Shown: one piece after another, positions 8,611 through 16,940 of the stretch
How positions within the stretch are numbered: position 1 is the first letter of the stretch
How the letters are laid out: every line of letters begins with the position of its first letter
NCBI GenBank assembly: GCA_910580185.1
Contig: CAJTWC010000002.1
Coordinates: 181,559 to 223,393 of the forward strand
DNA length: 41,835 nucleotides
Source: an uncultured Bacilli bacterium
GTDB taxonomy: Bacteria; Bacillota_I; Bacilli_A; RF39; UBA660
Reading direction: 5' to 3'
Program-made: the position numbers and the translations under genes
The notes under the pieces: generated by a model
Databases searched by the model: none
Told to the model about the DNA's origin: nothing
What the model saw: only the letters and a program-made list of their open reading frames with translations

Positions 8611-10269
8611 ATGGCTAATTTAAAAATAACTTATAAAGATAATGTATATGAATATAATGCAGGTATAAGTTTATTAGATATTTCTAAAGATTTTAAAGAA
8701 AACTATAAAAAAGACATAATAGTTGCAACAGTAGATAATAGACTAACATCACTGGAAAAAAAGATAAATAAAGATTCAGTAGTAGATTTTTTTGATGTCA
8801 CTAATATATTAGGGAGAAGAACGTATATAAGAGGATTATGCTTTTTATTTGTAAAAGCGGTGAAAGAAGTATTAAAATGTGACGTTAAAATAATGTATTT
8901 TATAGAAAAAGGAATATATTGTGAGTTATTAACTAATAATTTAATATCAGAAGTAACTATCGAAAAAATAAAAATAAAGATGCGTGAGTTAAAGGAAGCC
9001 AATTTACCTATAAATAAGTTAATGGTTTCAAGGATAGAAGCCATTGATTATTTTTCTAAAACTAATCAAAAAGATAAAGCCTCATCATTAAGATACATAA
9101 GTAATTCTACTATTAGTTTATATAGATTAGATGATTCGTTAGATTATTTTTATGGTATCCTGCCATGTAAAACAGGTTATATAAATAATTTTAATTTAAA
9201 ATACATAGGTGAAAATAAAGTTATTTTATTACCACCTATTAGCTATTTAGAAGACGAAAAGTTAAGAATTGATAAAAATGAAAAGTCATTAAACGAGATA
9301 AATGTTCAAGCAAAATATTTAGAAAATATTAAGATTAATTATTCATCAGACCTTAATAAATTAATATCAACTGGTGAATTTGGGGATGTTATCCGTATGT
9401 CAGAAAACATCCAAAATAGTCAGCTATTAAACATAGCAGATAATATTTCAAAAAACAAAGACATAAAGTTGGTACTATTAACAGGGGCGGTAGCATCTGG
9501 AAAATACACTACGTCAAAAAAGTTAGTTTCATATTTAAAATGGAAAGGTTATGAACCTATTTTGATATCAATGAATGATTTTTATTTGGATTTGAAAGAT
9601 AGACTATTAAGTGATGATGAAAGTTTGCATCTAAATAAAATAGATGCATATGACACAAATTTGTTTAATAAAAAAATATCTGAGTTACTTGATGGAAAAG
9701 AAGTCATTTTGCCAAAGTATAATTTTGAAGATGGTAAACAGCAATTTAAGGAGGAAAATAAAGTTAGATTTATGTCAAACGGTATAATTGTTGTAGAAGG
9801 AGTTCATGCGTTTAATGAACAGTTAACCGAAATGATTCCGGAAAAAAACAAATATAAAATCTACATTTCGCCAATTACCCCATTAAATATTGATAATCAT
9901 AACTTATTTAAGGAAACGGATAATAGATTGTTAAGAAAGATAGTATTAGAAAATAAAAAAGGCGGAAAAAGTGCATCTGAAACTTTAAAAACATGGGAAC
10001 AGGTAAGGCAAAAAGAAGAAGAATTTATAATACCATATCAAAAGCAAGCTGATTGTATATTTAATAGTTCTTTAGTATATGAGTTAGGAGTTTTAAAAAC
10101 GTATGCAGAGCCTTTGTTGTTTTCGGTATTAGAAAATGATATAAATTATGATAATGCTCAAAGGTTAATTAATATATTTAGAGTGATTTTAGGTATTCCT
10201 AGTGAAGAAGTTCCAGGTGATTCAATAATAAGAGAATTTATTGGTCAAAGTTGTTATAAAAAAGATTAA
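8611..10269 (+). CDS. TGS/ThrRS-like plus uridine-kinase family nucleoside kinase
   Basis: This 552-residue protein has an N-terminal TGS domain (about 1-65), a region resembling the second additional domain of threonyl-tRNA synthetase without its metal-binding histidines (about 66-240), and a C-terminal phosphoribulokinase/uridine-kinase domain (about 280-510). This layout is a known Firmicutes nucleoside kinase family thought to phosphorylate uridine or cytidine. Kinase landmarks are MNDFYLD, LPKYNFEDGK, VVEGVHAFNE and the late FNSSLVYELGVLKTYAEPLL. The P-loop reads GAVASGKYT (292-300), with Tyr299 where Thr or Ser normally coordinates Mg-ATP. The start follows GGGTGATGTT. A possible -10, TAGAAT, lies at 8580-8585. 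Confidence 0.85.
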   Translation: MANLKITYKDNVYEYNAGISLLDISKDFKENYKKDIIVATVDNRLTSLEKKINKDSVVDFFDVTNILGRRTYIRGLCFLFVKAVKEVLKCDVKIMYFIEKGIYCELLTNNLISEVTIEKIKIKMRELKEANLPINKLMVSRIEAIDYFSKTNQKDKASSLRYISNSTISLYRLDDSLDYFYGILPCKTGYINNFNLKYIGENKVILLPPISYLEDEKLRIDKNEKSLNEINVQAKYLENIKINYSSDLNKLISTGEFGDVIRMSENIQNSQLLNIADNISKNKDIKLVLLTGAVASGKYTTSKKLVSYLKWKGYEPILISMNDFYLDLKDRLLSDDESLHLNKIDAYDTNLFNKKISELLDGKEVILPKYNFEDGKQQFKEENKVRFMSNGIIVVEGVHAFNEQLTEMIPEKNKYKIYISPITPLNIDNHNLFKETDNRLLRKIVLENKKGGKSASETLKTWEQVRQKEEEFIIPYQKQADCIFNSSLVYELGVLKTYAEPLLFSVLENDINYDNAQRLINIFRVILGIPSEEVPGDSIIREFIGQSCYKKD

Positions 10270-10279
10270 ATGCTATAAT
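10251..10279 (+). promoter_or_regulatory. Promoter of gap
   Basis: TTGTTA (10251-10256), a 17-bp spacer and a perfect extended -10 TGCTATAAT (TATAAT 10274-10279). The -35 overlaps the end of the preceding coding sequence. Confidence 0.75.
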
Positions 10280-10301
10280 ACTAATATAGGAGGATTAATA
10301 A

Positions 10302-11306
10302 ATGATAAAAGTAGCTATAAATGGATTCGGTAGAATTGGTAGATTGGTATTTAGAATAATGCAAGATGATCCCGAGTTTGATATTGTTGCAATAAATGAT
10401 TTAACAGATGCATCACAGCTTGCATATTTACTTAAATATGATACTTCTCATAGAAGATATAGAACTGAAGAAATTACAAATGATGATGAAAATATAATCA
10501 TTAATGGTAAAAAAATAAGAATATATTCAGAAAAAGATCCAGAGGGCTTACCTTGGAAGGAAAAAGATGTTGATGTTGTATTTGAGTGTACCGGATTTTT
10601 CACAAGTTTGGATTCAGCAAGTAGTCATATAAAAGCTGGTGCAAAAAAAGTAATCATATCAGCACCTGCTAAAGGAGATTTGAAAACGATCGTTTATAAT
10701 GTTAACAACGATATATTAACTGGTGAGGAAAAAGTTATAAGCGCTGCTAGTTGTACCACGAACTGTTTAGCACCAGTTATGAAGTTACTATGTGACAATT
10801 ATGGTGTTGTAAAAGGATTTATGACAACCGTTCACGCTTATACAAATGATCAATCAACGCTTGATGTAGCCCATAAAAAAGGTCATATGGCAAGACGTGG
10901 TAGGGCTGCTGCAGCAAATATAGTGCCAGCATCAACTGGTGCTGCTAGTGCAATAGGTCTTGTAATACCAGAATTAAAAGGTAAATTAGATGGAACAGCA
11001 ATGAGGGTTCCCGTTACTACTGGTTCGGTAATCGATCTTACTTTAGAATTGGATAAAAATGTTACGAAAGAGGAACTAAACGATTTATTTAAAAATAATC
11101 AAAACGAAACGATTAAATATACTGAAGACCCAATAGTATCAAGTGATATTATTGGAATTGATTGTGGATCATTAGTTGATGGCCTTTTAACTAATGTTAT
11201 AGAAGTAGATGGTAAACAATTAGTTAAGATAGTTGCGTGGTATGATAACGAAATGAGTTATTCGGCTCAAATGGTTAGAACGGCAAAATATTTTTCTAAT
11301 AAGTAA
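10302..11306 (+). CDS. gap: Glyceraldehyde-3-phosphate dehydrogenase, type I
   Basis: It oxidises glyceraldehyde 3-phosphate to 1,3-bisphosphoglycerate with NAD+ in glycolysis. The protein has 334 residues, the standard length. The N-terminal Rossmann motif is NGFGRIGR; Asp33 (INDL) indicates NAD preference. The active-site Cys151 sits in SCTTNCLAP, and His178 in TTVHAYT. It has its own promoter and terminator and is followed two genes later by pgk, so lower glycolysis is clustered but not one simple operon. The start follows AGGAGG. Confidence 0.98.
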   Translation: MIKVAINGFGRIGRLVFRIMQDDPEFDIVAINDLTDASQLAYLLKYDTSHRRYRTEEITNDDENIIINGKKIRIYSEKDPEGLPWKEKDVDVVFECTGFFTSLDSASSHIKAGAKKVIISAPAKGDLKTIVYNVNNDILTGEEKVISAASCTTNCLAPVMKLLCDNYGVVKGFMTTVHAYTNDQSTLDVAHKKGHMARRGRAAAANIVPASTGAASAIGLVIPELKGKLDGTAMRVPVTTGSVIDLTLELDKNVTKEELNDLFKNNQNETIKYTEDPIVSSDIIGIDCGSLVDGLLTNVIEVDGKQLVKIVAWYDNEMSYSAQMVRTAKYFSNK

Positions 11307-11334
11307 ACACTAGTATTAATTCTAGTGTTTTTTT
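11305..11334 (+). terminator. Terminator of gap
   Basis: A 9-bp stem (11305-11313 with 11322-11330), an 8-nt loop and a run of seven T. Confidence 0.85.
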
Positions 11335-11342
11335 CTTAATCA

Positions 11343-11351
11343 TGCTATAAT
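11343..11351 (+). promoter_or_regulatory. Extended -10 promoter of the Ig-domain protein
   Basis: A perfect TGCTATAAT lies 9 nt beyond the gap terminator U-tract. No convincing -35 is present, as expected for some extended -10 promoters. Confidence 0.65.
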
Positions 11352-11382
11352 TATAATGCATTATATAAGGTGGTGATTTACT

Positions 11383-12684
11383 GTGGAAAACAATTACGCA
11401 GAAGATTATGTTGAAGAAGAAAAGAAATTTAAGATTACAAGAGGCATGGTTATATTAGCGATAGTAGCATTAATTGCTATAATTACAATTATCATTATAA
11501 TATCGCATATTATTAAAAGTAAACAACCAGAATATACCACCGCAGATTTTAAATACTTAGAAACTAGAATGAAGGAAGAATCATCAACTTATTTGCTTCA
11601 AAAAAATAAAGAACTTACAAGCGAGATTACAAAGATCAATTTAGATGATTTACTAGTTCAATCAGGTGGTGCAATAGATCCTAATAAGGTAGTAGCTGCT
11701 AAAGTATGTGAAGGTTATGTTTATGCATATAAGAATGATACAGCTATATATGAACCTTACATAAAATGTGGAAAATATTATACAACCAAAGGATATAAAG
11801 AGGAAAAAACTTCTACAAAGAAAAAAACTACAAAACCAAAGGATACTGAAAAACCAGTTATAACTATAATAGGAGAAAAGGAAATAACAATAGAAAAGGG
11901 TTCGGAATATAAAGATGAAGGAGCAAAGGCAAACGATAATATTGACGGTGATATAACATCCAAGGTAAAAGTATCTAATAAAGTTGAATCTAATAAAGTA
12001 GGTGAATATAAAATAACATATACCGTAACTGATAAAGCAGGAAACACCGCTGAAGAGGCAAGATTAGTTAAGGTTATTGATGTAGTAACTACTACCATAA
12101 CGGTAAAGACAACAACAAAACAGAATACCACTAGGACCACTAAAAGAACGTATAAAACTACTCAAAGGCCAGTTATAAATACTACTAGAAAAGTCACAAC
12201 TCCGCCTAGTATTACTTTAAGCGGAAACACTTATATGAATATATCAGCTGGTAGTACTTATCATGAACCTGGGTACTCAGCAAAAGATGCCCTTGGAAAT
12301 GATATAACTGCTAGGGTTTCTGTATCTGGCGGAGTTAATACGAATGTTGCAGGTACATATACTATTAAATATGCAGTAACTGATGTTTATGGGAATTACG
12401 CATCAAAAACCAGAACGGTAAAAGTAAATTCAAATTATATAGCATTACAAGGTTTAACGGTAACACCTAATAGTGTTAGTTTATCAGTGGGCAGAAGTAT
12501 TACTATTAGTGTCGGTTATATACCAGGAAATGCTACAAATAAAAATATTTCATGGAGTAGTGAAAATACAAGGGTAGCAACAGTTTCAAATGGTACTATA
12601 AGAGCAGTATCTAAAGGAAGTACTCATATAGTTGTAAGAGGAGCAGATAATAAATCAGCTAGAATTACAGTAGTTGTAAAATAG
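11383..12684 (+). CDS. Membrane-anchored protein with Ig-like (DUF5011-type and BIG2) domains
   Basis: The start is GTG at 11383 after AAGGTGGTG. A short cytoplasmic N-terminus is followed by one membrane segment (about residues 22-43), giving an N-in, C-out topology. Outside lie an uncharacterised region with two Cys, then a DUF5011-type Ig-like domain (about 150-233, with DGDITSKVKV and GEYKITYTVTDKAGNTA), a Thr/Arg-rich linker (about 235-270), a second such domain (about 270-348) and a BIG2 domain at the C-terminus (WSSENTRVATVSNGTIRAVS). These folds occur in surface proteins that bind wall polymers or other cells. There is no enzymatic motif and no sorting signal. It lies between gap and pgk, with its own promoter and terminator. 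Confidence 0.85.
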   Translation: MENNYAEDYVEEEKKFKITRGMVILAIVALIAIITIIIIISHIIKSKQPEYTTADFKYLETRMKEESSTYLLQKNKELTSEITKINLDDLLVQSGGAIDPNKVVAAKVCEGYVYAYKNDTAIYEPYIKCGKYYTTKGYKEEKTSTKKKTTKPKDTEKPVITIIGEKEITIEKGSEYKDEGAKANDNIDGDITSKVKVSNKVESNKVGEYKITYTVTDKAGNTAEEARLVKVIDVVTTTITVKTTTKQNTTRTTKRTYKTTQRPVINTTRKVTTPPSITLSGNTYMNISAGSTYHEPGYSAKDALGNDITARVSVSGGVNTNVAGTYTIKYAVTDVYGNYASKTRTVKVNSNYIALQGLTVTPNSVSLSVGRSITISVGYIPGNATNKNISWSSENTRVATVSNGTIRAVSKGSTHIVVRGADNKSARITVVVK

Positions 12685-12706
12685 GAAATATATTTCCTAT
12701 TTTTTT
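12678..12706 (+). terminator. Terminator of the Ig-domain gene
   Basis: A perfect 11-bp stem (12678-12688 with 12693-12703) with loop TATA and a T-run. The TAG stop codon lies inside the left arm. Confidence 0.88.
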
Positions 12707-12712
12707 GTTACG

Positions 12713-12721
12713 TGTTATAAT
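12713..12721 (+). promoter_or_regulatory. Extended -10 promoter of pgk
   Basis: TGTTATAAT lies seven bases after the preceding terminator and 17 bases before the pgk ATG. The -35 is weak, and the transcript leader would be only a few nucleotides longer than the Shine-Dalgarno site. Confidence 0.6.
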
Positions 12722-12737
12722 TAAAATGGAGGCTTTT

Positions 12738-13922
12738 ATGAAGAAAACAATAACAGACTTTGATATAAAAGATAAAAAAGTAATAATTAGATGTGATTTA
12801 AACGTTCCTATAGAAAATGGCGTTATTTTAGATGATAATAGAATAAATGAAAGTTTATCTACAATTAAATATGCATTAGATAATAATGCAAAAGTTATTT
12901 TATTATCTCATTTAGGTAGAATAAAAACCGAGGAAGATAAGTTAATTAATGATTTAAAGCCAGTAGCCGATAGATTGTCTGAATTATTAAACCAAAAAGT
13001 TATGTTTGTTAATGAAACACGTGGAACAGTTCTCGAAAAAACCATTAACAATATGAAAAACGGTGATATTATATTGGTTCAAAATACAAGGTATGAAGAC
13101 TTTCCTGATAATAAAGAAAGCTCTAATGATGAAGAGTTGGGAAAGTATTGGGCAAGCTTAGGAGATATATTTATTAATGATGCTTTTGGAACGGCACATA
13201 GATCTCATGCTTCCAATGTAGGTATTGCAAAACATTTACCATCAGGAGTTGGCTTTTTAATGGAAAAAGAATTAGATATGTTGGGAAACCTATTAGATAG
13301 TCCAAAAAAACCTTATGTTGCTATAATGGGCGGCGCAAAGATGAAAGATAAGATTAAGGTTATGGATAAATTAATTGAAAAGGCCGATTATATATTATTA
13401 GGTGGCGGTATTGCAAACACATTCTTAGTAGCTAAAGGAATAGATGTTAAATCATCAGTGTATGATGAAGAAAGCGTAGAGTATGCTCTTATGTTAATGT
13501 CAAAATATAAAGATAAGATAGTATTGCCGCTAGATGGTTATGGTTCAACAGAATATAAAGATGGGTTAGAGGTTTATTACTCGGATATTAACGATATAAA
13601 AGATGGTGTTATGGTATTAGATTTAGGTCCAAAGACTCTTGAATTATTTAAGAAATATTTAATTAATTGTAAGACAGTTTTTTGGAATGGGCCAATTGGT
13701 GTGAATTATTTTAAAAATTTTGAATATGGTACAAAAACGCTTTGTGAAATTCTAAAAAATACGAATGCTAAAGTTGTAGTAGGTGGTGGTGATTCTGCTG
13801 CTGCTGTTATAAATTTAGGATATAAAGATAGTTTTACTCATATATCAACTGGCGGTGGAGCATCTTTAGAATTTATCGAGGGTAAAGAGTTACCTGGTAT
13901 AAAGTCTATAGATAATAAATAG
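12738..13922 (+). CDS. pgk: Phosphoglycerate kinase
   Basis: It transfers the acyl phosphate of 1,3-bisphosphoglycerate to ADP, giving ATP in glycolysis. It has 394 residues, the normal length. Signatures are RCDLNVPIE near the N-terminus, LLSHLGR, the basic-patch residues within NTRYEDFPD and AFGTAHRSHAS, MGGAKMKDKI, and the nucleotide-binding GGGDSAAAV. The ATG at 12738 follows GGAGG; an upstream in-frame ATG (12705) lies inside the terminator and promoter and is rejected. It is followed after 8 nt by the flippase-like gene, so pgk probably heads an operon reaching to tpiA. Confidence 0.98.
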   Translation: MKKTITDFDIKDKKVIIRCDLNVPIENGVILDDNRINESLSTIKYALDNNAKVILLSHLGRIKTEEDKLINDLKPVADRLSELLNQKVMFVNETRGTVLEKTINNMKNGDIILVQNTRYEDFPDNKESSNDEELGKYWASLGDIFINDAFGTAHRSHASNVGIAKHLPSGVGFLMEKELDMLGNLLDSPKKPYVAIMGGAKMKDKIKVMDKLIEKADYILLGGGIANTFLVAKGIDVKSSVYDEESVEYALMLMSKYKDKIVLPLDGYGSTEYKDGLEVYYSDINDIKDGVMVLDLGPKTLELFKKYLINCKTVFWNGPIGVNYFKNFEYGTKTLCEILKNTNAKVVVGGGDSAAAVINLGYKDSFTHISTGGGASLEFIEGKELPGIKSIDNK

Positions 13923-13930
13923 AGGTTATT

Positions 13931-14917
13931 ATGAAAAAAAAGGTAGTAAATCTAATAATTATGTTTACAGCGCTTTTAATGGTTATGTTTTTTACGTTGA
14001 AAGATGATTTTAATGGTGTCATGTATGAATTAAAAAAAGTTAATATATTTATAATTATTTTTTCAATTGTCTTATTTTTCTTTTCTCTTTTTATTAAATC
14101 TATTTCAGTTAACAAGTTTTTACAAGCTAGGCATAAATATAAATTGTCGAAAACTTTTTGTTTGACGGTTATTGCTCAATTTATTAATGGTGTAACTCCT
14201 TTTCAAACTGGAGGACAACCATACGAAATTTATTTATTAAAAAAAGATGGTATAAGAATAACTGATTCGGCCAATTCTATTCTTAAAGATTTTATATCAT
14301 ATCAAATAGCTTTAATAATATTAGCAATTACATCAATTATTATAAATGCTAAAAAATTATCATTAGTAAATTTTCATACTAAATTTTTGTTAACTGGGGG
14401 AGTGTTAATAAATATAGTTATATTAATTCTTTTATTATTTTTTAGTTTTGGCAAGAAACCAGTTACTTGGTTGACTAATAAATTTATGAAGTGTAACTTT
14501 TTTAAACAAAAAACTGAAAGGTTAGAAAAATTAAACGGATCACTAGCTAATTTTTATTCGAGTGGTTCGGAACTTAGAAATAATAAGATGCTTTTTATAA
14601 AGTGTGTTGTTTTAAACTTAATTTACTTAATAATACTTTATTTAATTCCATACTTTATTTTTAAATCATTTAGTATAGATATTTGTATTTTAGATTCGGT
14701 AACGATAACTACTCTTGTAATGTTAATTGGTAATTTCATGCCATTACCTGGTGGAATAGGTGGAATTGAATATGGTTTCATGCAACTCTTTGGAAGTTTA
14801 GTTATCGGAAGTGCTTTATCAGGTGCTATGATTATGTGGAGATTCGTAACATATATTTCATGCTTGATAATTGGTTTTATTATTTTATTAATAAAAAAAG
14901 GGAGAGATAAAAAATGA
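13931..14917 (+). CDS. Flippase-like membrane protein (LPG synthase TM / UPF0104 family)
   Basis: This 328-residue polytopic protein has about eight membrane segments and belongs to the family of the MprF flippase domain and YbhN (PF03706). Typical features are QFINGVTPFQTGGQPYE in the first half and NFMPLPGGIGGIEYGF in the second. There is no aminoacyl-transferase domain, so it is the membrane part only. The stop overlaps the start of the glycosyltransferase by 4 bp (ATGA), implying translational coupling. Together they suggest synthesis and transbilayer movement of a glycolipid; the substrate is unknown. Confidence 0.85.
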   Translation: MKKKVVNLIIMFTALLMVMFFTLKDDFNGVMYELKKVNIFIIIFSIVLFFFSLFIKSISVNKFLQARHKYKLSKTFCLTVIAQFINGVTPFQTGGQPYEIYLLKKDGIRITDSANSILKDFISYQIALIILAITSIIINAKKLSLVNFHTKFLLTGGVLINIVILILLLFFSFGKKPVTWLTNKFMKCNFFKQKTERLEKLNGSLANFYSSGSELRNNKMLFIKCVVLNLIYLIILYLIPYFIFKSFSIDICILDSVTITTLVMLIGNFMPLPGGIGGIEYGFMQLFGSLVIGSALSGAMIMWRFVTYISCLIIGFIILLIKKGRDKK

Positions 14918-16188
14918 GAATAGGATTATTTACAGATGTTTATCCACCGTTTATAAATGGCGTATCGACTAGTGTTTTAATGCTCAAAAAAGGATTAGAA
15001 GAGTTAGGCCATGAAGTTTATGTTGTAACGGTTAATAATGAATCTTTTTCTTATAAAAAAGAAGAACGAGTTTTAAGAGTCCCAGGTGTTCCAACGGGAA
15101 TATTTGATTATAGATTAACTAGTATATATCCTATTAGGGCTATAAAAACAATAAAAAAATGGAAATTAGATGTTATTCATACTCATACTGAATTTGGAAT
15201 TGGTTCTTTTGCAAGACTTATATCAAAACAATTTAACATACCACTTGTTCATACCTATCATACTATGTATGAAGAATATGTTCATTATATAACCAAAGGG
15301 TACTTTAACAGTGCTTCTAAAAAGTTAGTTGAGTACTTAACACTCTTTTTGTGCGATAAAACAATAGATGAACTTATTGTGCCTACTAAAAAAGCTAAGG
15401 AATTATTTAAGGAAAAATATAAAGTAAAAAGGGATGTTCACATTATTCCATCAGGAGTAGATACAAGTAGGTTTCATCCCAAAAATATAGATATAAAAGA
15501 ATCAGAACAAATTAAGAAGGATTTGGGAATTAAGCGTAGTGATTTTTTAGTTCTTTATGTTGGAAGAATAGCTCAGGAAAAAAATATTGACTTTCAAATT
15601 AACGCTTTTAAAAAAGTGGTAAAAAAAATACCTAAAGCAAGATTATTAATTGTTGGTGATGGCCCTGATATGAAGGATTTAATTGAGCTTACACATAAGA
15701 ACAAATTAGATAAAAGCGTTATATTTGCCGGAAGGGCACCATGGGAAGAGATTCCAAAATATTATTCATTGTGTGACGTTTTTGCAACATCATCTACTAC
15801 GGAAACACAGGGTTTAACAGTTATAGAAGCAATGGGGGCTGCAAAACCAGTTATAGCTATAAGAGATGAAAGTTTTGAGGGCGTAATGACTAACGATAAA
15901 GAAGGTTTTTTCTTTGAAACTGAAAAAGAGTACGTAGAACAATTAACTAAGTTATATAATGATAAAAAATTAAGAAAAAGACTATCAGAAGCAGGAATTA
16001 AAACCGCGGCAAAATACAGTCCTTTAACATATGCTAAAAGTGTGTATAAAATATATGAGAAAGTTATAAATAAGGATACTAATATATTTAAAAAGACAAT
16101 TCATAAGGCAGAAAAGATATTTAAAAAAGGTGGTAAAAATGAAGAAGATATTAATATGCAATCAAAAGATGTATTTAACAAAAGATGA
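14914..16188 (+). CDS. GT4 family glycosyltransferase, probably diacylglycerol glucosyltransferase
   Basis: This 424-residue GT-B enzyme of family GT4 has N-terminal DVYPPFINGVSTS (acceptor side), HTYHTMYEEYVHY, and the EX7E donor-site motif in TETQGLTVIEAMGAAKP. The pattern matches monoglucosyl-diacylglycerol synthases of Firmicutes and Acholeplasma, peripheral membrane enzymes that move glucose from UDP-glucose to diacylglycerol. The donor and the acceptor are inferred. The Lys-rich C-terminal stretch (KKTIHKAEKIFKKGGK) could be an amphipathic membrane-binding helix. Its last 50 nt overlap the start of tpiA in another frame. Confidence 0.85.
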   Translation: MRIGLFTDVYPPFINGVSTSVLMLKKGLEELGHEVYVVTVNNESFSYKKEERVLRVPGVPTGIFDYRLTSIYPIRAIKTIKKWKLDVIHTHTEFGIGSFARLISKQFNIPLVHTYHTMYEEYVHYITKGYFNSASKKLVEYLTLFLCDKTIDELIVPTKKAKELFKEKYKVKRDVHIIPSGVDTSRFHPKNIDIKESEQIKKDLGIKRSDFLVLYVGRIAQEKNIDFQINAFKKVVKKIPKARLLIVGDGPDMKDLIELTHKNKLDKSVIFAGRAPWEEIPKYYSLCDVFATSSTTETQGLTVIEAMGAAKPVIAIRDESFEGVMTNDKEGFFFETEKEYVEQLTKLYNDKKLRKRLSEAGIKTAAKYSPLTYAKSVYKIYEKVINKDTNIFKKTIHKAEKIFKKGGKNEEDINMQSKDVFNKR

Positions 16189-16846
16189 GGCAATGAATTT
16201 ATCTTATGGTTATGACGAAATTGATTTTTCAAACGTTGAATTAATAGTTTGTCCTAACTATTTAAATTTTGAATATTTTGAAGACTATAAGTTAGGGGCT
16301 CAAAATTGTTTTTATGAAGATAAGGGTTCTTATACTGGAGAAGTATCTCCTTATGATTTACACTTAAGAGGAATAAAATATGCTATATTAGGTCATTCTG
16401 AAAGAAGAATGTATGATACAAATGAAATCATAAATTTAAAGGTAAAAGCATGCGTTAGAAACTCTATTATTCCAATTATTTGTGTAGGTGAATCTAAGAT
16501 AGAAAAAGAATTATTAAAAACCAGTAGTGTTTTAAAAAAACAAATAACAACAGCTTTATCGGGTGTAGATTTAACAGATGATTATCCAGTTTTAATAGCA
16601 TATGAACCGGTTTATAAAATAGGCTCATCTAGTCCGCTTTCAAAAGAAGAAATAGAGGATACTTTTAAATATATTAAAAAGATATTAGATGATATGAAAA
16701 TACCTAATTATAAGCTTTTATATGGTGGCAGTGTTAAGGGAGAAAATGTAAAACATATATTAAGTGATGAAATAGATGGATATCTTGTTGGGGCATCATG
16801 CATTAATGCTAGTGAGCTTAATACCATTATAAAATGTATAAAATAG
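16139..16846 (+). CDS. tpiA: Triosephosphate isomerase
   Basis: It interconverts dihydroxyacetone phosphate and glyceraldehyde 3-phosphate. Active-site residues are visible: Asn8 and Lys10 (NQKM, where most have NWKM), His86 in LGHSERR and Glu156 in AYEPVYKIG; the phosphate-binding YGGSVK is near residue 195. At 235 residues it is about 15 shorter than usual. The ATG at 16139 follows AAAGGTGG, which lies within the upstream glycosyltransferase gene; the 50-bp overlap suggests coupled translation. It ends the pgk-flippase-glycosyltransferase-tpiA group. Confidence 0.96.
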   Translation: MKKILICNQKMYLTKDEAMNLSYGYDEIDFSNVELIVCPNYLNFEYFEDYKLGAQNCFYEDKGSYTGEVSPYDLHLRGIKYAILGHSERRMYDTNEIINLKVKACVRNSIIPIICVGESKIEKELLKTSSVLKKQITTALSGVDLTDDYPVLIAYEPVYKIGSSSPLSKEEIEDTFKYIKKILDDMKIPNYKLLYGGSVKGENVKHILSDEIDGYLVGASCINASELNTIIKCIK

Positions 16847-16854
16847 TGTAAAGT

Positions 16855-16883
16855 AGAAGAAAATTAGACATTTTCTTCTTTTC
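16855..16883 (+). terminator. Terminator of tpiA
   Basis: A perfect 10-bp stem (16855-16864 with 16870-16879), 5-nt loop and a T-rich tail. Confidence 0.85.
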
Positions 16884-16899
16884 TTATGTGCTAATATTA

Positions 16900-16908
16900 T
16901 GTTATTCT
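16900..16908 (+). promoter_or_regulatory. Candidate extended -10 upstream of the 175-residue gene
   Basis: TGTTATTCT (TG at 16900-16901, TATTCT 16903-16908). The hexamer matches at four of six positions and no good -35 exists, so an alternative sigma factor is possible. Confidence 0.4.
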
Positions 16909-16940
16909 AAAATTGTAATAGTAGAAAGGGGATGCTTGCT

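Noticed and set aside
14145..14151. TGTCGAA 0A-box match
   Set aside because: It lies in the middle of the flippase-like coding sequence, far from any promoter, and is likely chance.
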